From assembly GCA_037976565.1 (NCBI GenBank), contig CP137679.1, positions 10,948,992-11,012,991 of the forward strand: a stretch of 64,000 nt of DNA. The letters run 5' to 3'. The notes beneath the pieces were generated by a model that searched no databases, was not told the DNA's origin, and saw only the letters and a list, made by a program, of their open reading frames with translations. The translations under genes were made by a program, and so were the position numbers. This DNA comes from Mesocentrotus franciscanus (lineage: Eukaryota; Echinodermata; Echinoidea; Camarodonta; Strongylocentrotidae). Position 1 is the stretch's first letter. Each line of letters opens with the position of its first letter. Shown in pieces: positions 14,501-27,000 of the stretch.

Positions 14501-17500
14501 ATTAAATGTTTTTCTTGATTGATTTGAACACAGACGAACTCCCTATTCTTGGTCTCGTTGGCATCGTAGCTGTCGTGGTGGTCATGGCGGCTGCGGGAAT
14601 TCTCTTCGTGATTTACAGGTACTAAAAAGATTGTCAGCAAAGAAACGTTACTTGCTGCTAGTAACAATTCTAGAAATATATTTGAAGTATTGATAAAATG
14701 GTAAATGGAATCTTGATGTATTTCTAGGTTTTTCTGTTTTTTTTTAAAACTCAAGATTTGGAATGTATAGATAGAATGTGTGAGTGTTTGTGGGTGCGCG
14801 TGTGTGTTTGGAAGCGTTAGGAGGGAGGATTTTTAGTAAACATACACTTAATGATTGTTAAAAAGAGGAGGAGTTAGGACTGTGTGTTTGGAGGCGTTAG
14901 GAGGATTTTTTTTACAACATGAACAAATATTTTGAACAACGCTTTTCCTTTTCCTATTCGTTTTATCCATAGATCTACCTGTGAACATTTAGTTTTGATA
15001 GTCAATGACGATTTAAGACTCCGCTAAATTACAAATTCTAAAAACTGCAGATACTCTGCGGAAAGGATCATTTTTAGAGCTTTCCTTGCTTCCATTATTT
15101 TCACATAAAAAGCATAAATCGGGTCCAATTATCTGCTCACAAGGCAACAAACTTGGTAATCATATTTTGATTCTCTTTCAGGAAACATCGCCTTGATGCA
15201 GAGCTCATGAGCATGTCTTGGAAGGTCGCGTGGGAGGAGCTCATCTTTGAGGAGATTGGTAAATCGGTCGCCACGGCAACATCTGGTTCCAGGGCATTTT
15301 CTTCAAGGGTAAAGAATGCGATTCCTCCCCTCCCCCATACAGACTCTCACACACCCACGCACAAATTACATCTGCAGCTCTAGAAAAGCTTCTCTTCATC
15401 TTTTCTCTCATTTTTGTTGGCATTTTCTCTTTCTCTTTTGTATTAAAGGCTTTGTTTGACTTTTAAAATGGTACTCTCTGTGCTTTTACATACACTTTCT
15501 GTACATTCCCATCTATATATCTGTCTGTCTAATCTCTTTATCCATTTATCTGCCCGTCTATCTATCCATCCATCTCTAACTATCCTTCTACACATATCTC
15601 TATATCTGTCTGTCTATCTTCTATCGATCTAATCGCTTGATAAAGATGTAATGTTCGTCAAAAATTCGTGACCTATTTTACAAAAAGTTGGATTTGAAGC
15701 ATGCATCTTCTCTTATTCATCACTGTTTACATGTATATGTTTGTTATTCATTAAGCGTAACAGTCTATATATCTGTTTCCATTCTTCTTTATATCTTATT
15801 TGTTTCTTTTTTCTGCTGTCGATAATTTAAATTCAGTTTTACTAAACATTCATCACCCCTCTCCATCTACTGCCACTTTTATTAATATAATATGTGTATC
15901 TATTCAAATCTGTAATGATAAATTACATTGCATCTCCCACAAGAAGAATGACGTTTTTGTGATTTTATTTTTGTAAATGTTAAACCACATTAATATTCAT
16001 GTATGGGTACCAAAATTCTAGGATTTAACATGATTTCAAATCTTTAGAAGAATTTAAGTTTGACCTAAAATGAACTTATGGCTTTCACAGGTTTATAACA
16101 TTCATCGTAATTGTTCACTTGCCTGTAATCTAATTTTCAATAGAGATCTATGAATGCAGAGATCCAAGATGGCGGCCAAATATTTGCTACTGTTGCCAGG
16201 TACAAAGTAAGTCGCAATATCATTCATATTAATATATGAATTAATAAATACTGATATACATGTTAATGGAAAAAACGGAACGGTTCGCTGCAAGGCACGT
16301 GAGAAAAAAGCTTGCATACATGTGAATGCAATACAGAAATGCTCATTATCTGATTGAACGTTGTAAACAATTTCGTAAATTATTAATAGTTTGGAGATGA
16401 TAAGTAGCAGAATTAGTTATGTCGGTGCAATGATGGTGATATTCTTTGCCATGTCATGATGATATAGATACGTGAAACTTGTCATTTATCTAGTCTCATA
16501 GTTTACATTAATAAAGTCCTTTCTGGTTACATGAAGTATCAAATCAGGTATGTTTTGTTCACGACATTTGTAAATCGGTACATTTAGCACATTAAAAGAT
16601 GACAAATACCGATCTTTCTATCAGTATTTTCGTTTTATCTCACAAAAAATATACATATAACCTGCTTAAGCTCGGATTTAATAATGATATGCATTATTCC
16701 TTTATTTCTTTATCATTGTTTGTAACGTATTACAAAAGTTGAATTTTTCTATTCAAATTACCAAATATTGCAAGAGTAACAATCGAATGTGTTTCTATGC
16801 TTACTTGCGGGAAAACGCAACTCAAAGCTGCTTTATCAATTATTTACTAATTTCACCTCTTCTAAATCGTGTCTGCCATTAATGTGTTTTTTTCTGACAT
16901 CTTCCCTCCCCCCTTCTGTTAACCAATCGAAATATGTTCGCCACATTTTGTGTATGTATGCATACGATTCAAAAATGTAATTCGTCAAAATGAAACTCCA
17001 ACGAATTAAACTGACTGTTGGCGATGGCTGAAAGGACATAATAATTAGAAAATAATGACTAAAAATAATGTGATAACTTTTTGACAAATTGATTTACAAT
17101 AACCTTGCCACCTCTACAATAAAATTAATCTCTGTCAATTTTCAGGGTCGCCTGGTAATGGTGAAGAGAATAGGCCAAAGCAAAATTGACTTAAACAGAA
17201 GAGTACTCATGGAACTCAGAAATGTAAGTGAAACCGTTTTATTCTCTGCTACACAAGTCATTATCTTCCTTTTCCCATTTTCAAACGTAATTTTCTTTCT
17301 CTCTTCCTCCTCTCTCTCTCTTTCCCTCCAATCATTCTCAATTTTTGTCGCACTCATTCTCACTCCTTTCATTCCTATTTCTGTCTGTCCATCTGTCTCC
17401 CCCCCCTCTTTCTCTTCTCTCCCTCTCTCTTCTATCTCCCATCTCTCTCTCCTGCTGCCCACCTCTTTCTATTTCTGTCCGTCTCTCTGTTTGTTTCCGT

Positions 17501-17969
17501 CCATTCATTATTTCTGTTTATCTCTGATTTTCTTTTCTATTTTTGCCTATCTCTCTATTTGTATACTCTCTCTTTCCTTCCTTTCACTTTCTCCCTCCCA
17601 ATATACATGTTATATCCACGATCTCGCTCCCAAATTATCTCGTCTCACTCTCTTTTTCTACTTTAGTATTTCCACCTGCTATCACCCCCTCATGTGTCAA
17701 GTGGCAGATCCAGGAGTCACTGGAAGGAGGGGATTTTGAAAACCCTGGTCATGTTACGTGTCTTGATCCCTCTCTTTTATCCACACTGTGCAGTTCTTTA
17801 TCTCTTTACATCCTTTGTAAATCAAATGATATCATTGTTTATCATGTTTGGTACACGAAATGATAGTGTAATGCACATTTGTTTTCTCTTGATATCTCGC
17901 TCTGTCTTTATCTGTATATCCTCCCTCTGTTACTCTCCCCTTTCCCCTACCATCCCCTATCTATTTCTG

Positions 17970-18005
<36 letters not shown>

Positions 18006-21000
18006 GCACGCACGCAAACGGGCACGCTCGCCAGCACTTACTTCACTTCTTTCCCTTCCTCCTCTCTCGCTCTCTCTCTTTATTCACTCCCGCCACTCAA
18101 AGCTTTTCCCCCCATTTTTCTACGACATTACAGATGAGAAATCTGGAGCACACGAATGTTGTCCGCTTCGTTGGCGCATGCGTAGACCCGCCAAACCAAG
18201 CTATTCTGACCGAGTACTGTCCTCGCGGGAGTCTTCAAGTAAGTAGATTATGCCTTTCCGTCTTCTAATAATAATAATAATAATAGATCACATTTACAAC
18301 GCGCCTAATACATTGTTTCTAGGCGCTGTGGTGCTGTTGTCCCAGCAGCCATTAAGTAAAGCAATGTCCTTACACGAAATAAAAGCCGGGACGACAGCAC
18401 CACGATTACACAATATTATTCAATAAGAAATTGCAGTATGTTACAGATAAATCAATCAAACAACTTAATGTAACTTAAATTATGCTAAAGATCACTAAAG
18501 ATTTCATATTTTGACATGTTTAGAGAAGACAAAAATTCATGATATGGATTTGAACAGATGGGTTTTTAACATTTGGGGAAATTTTGAATTTTTCAATTTT
18601 CATTGAATATTGTAAAATCGCATATGCTTTCAATATGTTCATTTGAACCAAATTCATGACCCCATACCAAAACTTTGCATTACCTTTAAACCATTTTTGT
18701 AATGCAACCAAATTTAATGCATACGTCTTTGTGAAGCAAATGCATATATGAAGAGCTTGATTGCAAAAGTACCTAAATCCATATTTTATCAAAATTGAGT
18801 TTTTTCTTAAAATGATGATTTCCTACATGGGGACAAAATGCACTATTTCACATTCTAAAATTTCACCAGGAAGTATGAAAAATTTTAAGTACAATATCAC
18901 GTTTCATTCCAAAAGGAGCTAAATCCAAATCGGTTTCATTCCAAAAGGAGCTACATGTAAATCCACTTTGGGTACTTCTGAGTAAATCACCTTTTTTTTA
19001 TTTCTCCACTTTCCCTTTAGCCATGTACCTTCATGTTGTTATATATGTTAGAGGTGTCGCCCTGGACCAATTATATATGATAAGAAGAAAAATCTACCAG
19101 TTATTTCTGATTTTTACTAATTTTTTTAGATTTTATGGATTTAGCTCCTTTTGGAATGAAACATGGATTTAGCTCCTTTTGGAATGAAACGGATTTAGCT
19201 CCTTTTGGAATGAAACTGTGATATGTTGTTTACTTTCTTTTCAAAAGGTTTTTTTAGTTGTAACTTCACTATTATTATTTAAAAGGAAAGGTTTGCTACT
19301 AAATTTGAATAAATTTCAGTGACTTTATTGAGAAAATATTCTAAAAAATTCACCAGCCAGGAAGTATGACAAATTTTAGGAACAATATCATGTTTCATTC
19401 CAAAAGGAGCTAAATCCACGAAGAAAAAAAAAATCTAAAATTTATTAAAAATCAGAAATAACTGGTAGATTTTTTTCTTATCATATATTTTTGGTCCAGG
19501 GTGACACCTTTTACATATATAACAACATGAAGGTACATGGCTAAAGGGAAAGTGGAGAAATAAAAAAGGCGATTTACTCAGAAGTACCCAAAGTGGATTT
19601 AGCTCCTTTTGGAATGAAACTCTTCATATTAAGTGTTGGCCATAACGTTTATTCTACCTGTGAACAACTAATGTTCACAGTTCGCATTCTGACTATTGAA
19701 TTATTCGTAACAGATAAATGAAATAATTCGAGGCACTTCACAACGACGTACGAATTAGATTTGGTTACTTTACAAAAATGGTCTATTTAATCATGACCAA
19801 GTACGGCCCTGTGGGAGTCTTCAAATAAGAAAATTCGCCTGCCGGCAGCACTCCATTTACCTCTTATTCAAGTTACGAGAATGAAATTATAACAATAATG
19901 ACCAAATTAAATCCTTGACCGAGATTTGCTCTCGTGGGAATTTGCAGAAGGTAGATCGTTCGCTTGCCCATCCGCTCATCTTACTAAGAGGACGAAACAT
20001 TCATATGAAATTTAGAGCATATGATATCTTGATTCCGACTTTTGGCATGATTACTTTCGTTGGTCTTTGACAAACATACATTAAAATTGTGTACCCTAGA
20101 TCCACTTCCTCCCCACTTCTCTTAATTTTCAAGTAAGCATATCAAATAGGCTAACTTGATTTTTATTCCCCTCTATGGTTGTCCTAACATTTTAATATCA
20201 TGACATTATGACACACAGCGAAAATGCTAACAAAAATTGAACATAACTTTATGCGAGATATCTATCTATCAGTCTATCTTTTTTTAAAACTTTTTACCTC
20301 AGTCCAAGATCATGCCCCATTTTCTTTTTACTTTTCTTTGTTTTTGAGGATATCTTGGAGAATGACCAGCTGAAGCTTGACTGGATGTTTAGACAATCTC
20401 TACTAATGGATGCAGTTAGGGTGGGTAACGTAATTTGATTTCATTTGTTGTAGTGTGGTGTAGTGTCGTGTGGTACAGTGTGGTAGGGACAGGTGTGGTA
20501 TGGTGTGGTACATGGTGCGGACTGGTATGTGATTTTGTAGGATGTAATCTAATAAAAATAGTGCAGTGCTGTGTAGTATCATATTACATCATTTGCTTCG
20601 TTTGGGTTTAGTGCGATGGTGTCTTGTGGTGTTAACTGGTGTGATGCGGTGTGGAGAGGTTTAATATTATATATGTGGAATGGTGTAGAAGTAAGATGCG
20701 ATGTTGAAACGTGTCGTGTGCCAGAGTGTGGTGAAGACCAGTTGTGGTGCTGTGTGGTATAGTGTGGTGTTAACTGGTGTGGTGCTGTGTAGGGGAGGAG
20801 TAATATAATGTGAAATGCTGTAGAAATTAGATGCGATGTTGAATCGTTGTATGGTGGGATGGGTTGTGGTGTATTGAGGTGTGGTGGGGTGTGGTATAGT
20901 ATGGTGCAATGCGGTGAGATGCAGCGTGGTGTTATGGGCGTGACGGGTTGTGGTTTAGTGTATTGAGGTGTAGCATCCTGTAGTGTGGCGTGGTGAGGTG

Positions 21001-24000
21001 TGATGTGATGGAATTAAACTGGCATGGTTGAGTGTTCTGAGGCGAAGTGTAGTGTGGGCCACTGTGTCATTTGGTGCAGAACGATGTCATACACTTTGGT
21101 GAGTTGTATTGGCCGAGCACGAAGTATGAAGTGGTGTGATCTTGGGGGTGTGGTGACACAGTGTTGTGTAATCCTGTGAGGTGTGGTGTAAAGTAGTGAG
21201 GCGAGGATAGATGAATTGTGGTGTGAAAAGGTGTAATGTTTCATAAACTTGTGTACAGTGTAAGGTAGGGTGTGGTGTGATGTGGATCAGTGTGGTGAGG
21301 ACTACTATGATGTGAAATGGTGCAGTGTGGCAAGGTGTTGTGCTTCATCATGTGCTACGGACAAATGGTGCTTGATTTGATGGTGAGGTGTGGTGCAGTG
21401 CAATGTAATGCGAAGTGTTTTGGTTGGTGTGATGTCACACAATGTGTTTAAGACTGGTGTTGTGATGTGTTGTGCGGTGTAATGTAATGTAGTGTTTTGC
21501 GAACAAAATGTAGTTTTTCTAAGCTTATGGACACCCCATTAGAAAATATGTTATAAGTTAATTTTGCACTCATTCAAAGAGATGTCCACGAAATATGACG
21601 GTTTCGACAAACTGACCCCAGTTAAGATGCGGTGTGATTTAGACTGATGAGATTTGTTATCACTGTGTTGAGAGCTGTAACGCGGTTTGGTCTACAAAAA
21701 AATAATAAAGGGTGCACTCATGACTTCTAGGTTCTCCCTGAATCCGCTGCTGCAGGCATCACTTTTTAGATTATCTTATATCATCCCCCCGATCATTCCT
21801 CTTTAGGGTCTCAACTACATCCACGATAGCGTCATCGGAGTCCATGGTCGATTGACGTCGTCTAACTGTGTGGTCGATGGCCGGTTCGTCCTGAAGATCA
21901 CCGACTTCGGCATACCGTCTTTCCGAAACTCCAACAAATATGTGGATAACAATTACAGTAAGAAGAACGAATACACACTGATTAAAGTCCTGCCTCAAAT
22001 TGTGTTTAAATGCTTTTGGTATTGATTATCGAATACATGTCAAATTTTAAGGACATTTTCGTGAAATTCTTACCTTTGTTTGCATGAAATTATAAGAAGC
22101 CAAAATGATGCTATTTTAACCCATTGCATACGGGAACTGTATGGGGAATATGAGAATTCAGTACCCAAGAGGTTAAAAGTTATCAGTTTCATTTGTATGA
22201 TGCAATCAGTAGTTAATAGAAACCAGACCAGACGGCATATAGCTTAACTCTTTGTATATGCCGGATAAATTACAGTTCTATGGTATAATTGGTATTTGCT
22301 GAGTTTGTGTAAAATTAGTGAAACAGTAAGGGGTAACTTGGTTTCCAAACCCACAGGGAGTTGCATCAAGATTATGGTAAACGAAAAGTATACATTTCTG
22401 CAAATTAATTTTGGAAACTCGTTTCATATTCTTTATTGGTTTCAGAGCTCTTGTGGCAAGCGCCAGAGCGACTTCGCAACCCTTCCAGTTCACCGTCAAA
22501 AGAGGGAGACTTGTACGCACTGGGTATCATCATGCTCGAGATCGGAACGCGATGCGGACCATTCGATGAGGAAAGAAAAGTTATGGATACAGATGGTAAA
22601 TTTATCCACTTCTTCATGTCAAGTGCAGGGGCGTCTCGGGGGGGGGGGATTGCAAATGATAAGTTCACTTTGGTATTACATAACTTTTTTCCTTCATTTT
22701 CTGTTACGTACAATTAAAGTGAAATTATTACAAGATCGAGAAAAAAGTCGGAAGATTCAAAGGGCGGGAGCACAAGAAAGAATTCACTATCAACAAGGGA
22801 GAGGGGATAATTTTTATTTTGTATTTATTTATTGCGTTTTATTTCAACAGGGTAGCCCCATCAGTAGTTAGAATACTGTTATACTTGGGGGCCCTGCATA
22901 ACATGAAAATACATATAAAGACATACATATACATGAAAATATCATTACAAGGTGAATAGTAATCATGATATACCAGAAAGAATACATATAAAATTTCAAA
23001 TTTAAATGTTTACTCAGCAAGTCAAAAAGGAAATCAAGAAAATCATACATAAACATATTTTGAAAACAAATCCTTATATCATAGTAAAAGAGTGTCTAAA
23101 CATAAGTATACATAATGTGTTATTTGTAGGATAATTGTGAGAGAAACAGTAATCTGTAATTGATAAGTATTATATATTCAAGTTTGTGACAGACTCCTAT
23201 TTGCATGTGCTATGTTTTGGGTTTTATTTACATTTTTCTCAAGTAACATGTGCAAAAGGACTGCTTGGTTTGGGTATTTCGTACTTCACTTGTAAGGTTG
23301 TTCCAGATAATTGCACCTTCAAAAGAAAAGGCCCTTCTACCATTTTCAGTTTTAACTTTTGGGATGACTAATCCACGAGTATGAGACATTCTAGTGCTAT
23401 AACGATGTGTTGTTGCAGACTGAGTAAACATATCTTGAAGATATGAGGGGGAATTACCATTCACAATATCAAACATAAGTTTACATTTCTGGAATTGCCA
23501 ACGTTTTTCCATGTTCATCCACTTGAGTTTTAAGAACATTTCTGAACTTGGGGTTAGTACATTGACTTGGAGAACAATCCTAGCCATCTGTTTATGTAAC
23601 TTAATCAGTGTATCCCGAAGACCTTGATTACAACTTGACCATGAGGTGCAACAATAGTCAAAATATGGTAATACCAGTGCATTTGCTAATAACTTGGCAT
23701 TGTCTATCGTTAGATATTTTCTGACACGTCTCAATAGTGCCAACCTTGAAGCAATTTTGCTGGAAGTATGCATAATGTGTTCATTCCAGTTAAGGTGCTG
23801 GTCCAACCACACCCCAAGATATTTCACATTTTGAACATGTCTAATTTGCAAACCATCTATCTTTATGTCGATTGGTGCCTCGATATGTCGGAGTTTTTGG
23901 GGTGTCCCTACAAGTAAGAAGTTGGTCTTGTCCGTATTTAGGGATAGTTTATTCTGGTAAAGCCATGATTTAACCCTGTCTAGATCACTATTCAATGTAC

Positions 24001-27000
24001 TCTCTATGTGTTTCCTCCCTGTACTTTGAAGGGGCACGACGCCCACGGAGAATTGAACAGCTTCACAACATTGATAAAGCTGTACAGATGCCCTTCTTTA
24101 TATTGTGCTCCTAACATTGCACTTGAAATCCCTACTATGGGCCCCGCCTTATAAACTGTTGCGATCAATCACAACTTATTTGCGATTGATATCAATCGCA
24201 ACTATGTACGTAAGAGATAGGATTGCCATTCATTTCTATATATCATCGTCAATGTTTTCGATACCATCATCCACAGGAATCCTTGAGAAGCTGAAGTCGA
24301 CCAGTAGTCAACCACCGTTTCGTCCGGCCGTACCAGAAGCTGCATGGAACCCCGTGATCAAGGGCCTGATGAAACGATGCTGGGCCGAGAACCCAGGCGA
24401 CCGACCGACGGCCAGTGCCTTGCAGACTGCGCTCAAGAAGAACAACAAGTAATGCAGTTGTGTGATCACGCCATGGTTCAAACCCAGTGGCGTAGATACA
24501 GGAAGGGAGCACGTCCCCAATTCCCTCTCCAAAAAAAAGGAACAACACTAGATCAAAGAAACAAAACGAGGGAAAGAAAAAATGGAGACGGGGGAGGCAA
24601 CAATGAAAAGAATATACGACCTCCTCCCACACACTCCCTGACTGTATGGCCTTGTTCTCTGACATCCACCCTGTAAGTTCGGTGGCCGCTCCCCATGAAA
24701 CCAGTGCCCTCTAAGTGGTTGGACCCACATTACGCCACTGTTCATGATTACATGTTATTAGTCATGTGGGTGTTCCTGGCTAGTCATGACTTGAAGCACC
24801 TTTGGAGTGAGCAGGAGACCACGGGTGTGTTCGGATGATATATACTCCCTCTTCCCTGTGCTTTCGAAATATGCGTTCATCTTCAATGATATTGTAATCT
24901 TCGAAAACATCTAGGAAAAAAATCGTATGTGACAAGTTCATCATCGTTTTGTTTATCTTGTTGTTTCGCTAACGTGCTGAAATTTTTCATTGATCACTGT
25001 TGACATTGCATTTAACACGATCGCAAGTATACTTTCACAAAATCAACTTAAGGCAATTTAAATGGCCTTGTATATCACCTTTAGAAATCTGCGAATATTT
25101 GACATGTTATGTAATCCGAACATGATTTCTATAGGATATACAATAGAGTATTGAAATTGCCCTTGAGTTGATTTTTCGAGAGTAGTTGCGATCGTGATAT
25201 TGTTTTTCTCTAGAGGAACATCGAGCGGTGGCAATATTTTGGACAACCTTCTGAATCGTATGGAGCAGTACGCAACCAACCTGGAATCCTTGGTCGAAGA
25301 AAGGACAGCAGCCTTCCTTGAAGAGAAGAAACGATCGGAGACACTGCTGTATGAGGTGCTTCCCAGGTACGTTCCAACTTTAAAAAGGTCCTTCCCGGAT
25401 TCTTAATATCTTTATAGCCTACAATCCAGGTACCAGCAATCTTTATCAAGGACTTTCCACGTATCTACCACTTATAGGAGGTACATCCAAGACTATTTTA
25501 CACTTTCACAAGGTTCTTATGTGTGTGTGATTGGGTTTTTACAGACGTGTATCAATCAGATATGATTATTTACGTCTGGGGACCGACCTTTAACGTCACC
25601 ATCCGAAAGACGTGACTCAGTTTCGAACCTGCGTCCTCGGCTGAATCAGTTTGTAACTTCCACTTTTAGCTGGATTACAGGCGCACGCCACAACGCCTAG
25701 TCATCGATGCGGGCCTGGCACTGTTGCCCTGAGGGAGATTCGCCGCTGCCAGAGGAGCGCTGAGCTTCTCATCCGAAAATTCGCCGGCAATTCGCTCGAA
25801 GATGTCGTTGACGAAGCTGTTCATGATGATCATGATGTACGGAAGACCTTTATATTCATTTATTAAGGTAGTTTCCGGATATTTGCCATCTTTATACTCC
25901 CAAGGGACCTGTCACTAATACCAAGAATGTTCCATCTTCACAAGGTCCTTCCAAGTTATCTGCCAACTTTAGAAGATGCTTTCCATACTAATAATGTGCT
26001 ACTTTCAAATTAAAAGGTACTTCCCGGGTACTTGCCATTATGAGGTTTCCAGATTCTTGACAATTTACTTGCCCTCTGTTAAAGGTACTTCCGGACTACC
26101 TGTCATTTTAAAAAACAAATCATTTTCACGTACATGAATTATCCTGTTACCTGTCATCTTCAAAATACGTCCCAGAAATGTCAGATAATACTCACACACT
26201 ATACACAATACTTACACATTTTGCAGACTTTATTTTGTTCGTAAAGGCATGAATTACGAAAAAACAAAAACAAGAAGGTTCCTTTTTAATTTGCATTTTA
26301 CGAAAATGTTTTGATATCTACCTTAGATCTGTAGCAGAACAGTTGAAGCAAGGAAAGTCTGTCCACCCCGAGTCTTACGAGAATGTTACCATTTTCTTCA
26401 GCGATATTGTTGGTTTCACCGCCCTGTCCTCTCAGAGTACACCCCTTGAGGTGAGTTTGTATTGTTAGAATTACAGGGGGTGCTTTAAGCTACGCCATAC
26501 ATGAGTTATGCGTTACAAATGTCAGGTACATTAAAATATTTAATAAAAACAGTTAAAAAAAAGGTGATTTATCACCAACAGGCTGATGACAAAGTCATTG
26601 ACCTTGTGAAAATTTATTTTGAACAGATACAAAGAAAGTGTGTGAATAATCACTTGGCTTGAGAAAGTCCACAGGAGTGGACGAAAGCTTGCTTACTAAA
26701 TTTCAAGGTTGATAGAAGCTTCAATTACGTCTTATATACAAAGTGTTCTTAATCCTTGTGCAAATTGATAGATGATTTTCACAATCGATAAAATTACCAA
26801 AATGGCCGCCCATAAATTTGTTCATTTTTATTTCCTCATCGTTTCCCCGTGTAGGTTGTTGCTCTCTTAAACGACTTATACACGTGTTTCGACAGCATCA
26901 TCGCTAATTTCGACGTATACAAGGTATGTTGTTTAGTGTTATCTTATGGTATTTGGTCCGGATTTGCAAATTCACACCAGTCCAATAGACTTTACGAGAA

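Larger units (their letters stand above)
10160..16166 (+). repeat. Right member of the ~6 kb direct repeat (second copy of exons e3-e8)
   Basis: Begins directly after the N run with the sequence found at 3587 and stays colinear to 16166. It holds second copies of e3 (10752-10887), e4 (12020-12114), e5 (13365-13495, frameshifted), e6 (14534-14618), e7 (15182-15308) and the complete e8. One biological copy of each exon is expected; the right-arm paralog has a single set. Confidence 0.9.

Noticed and set aside
17089..18268. Long + strand frames running through e9 and e10
   Set aside because: Read-through of intron 9 pyrimidine tract; only the exon parts are coding.
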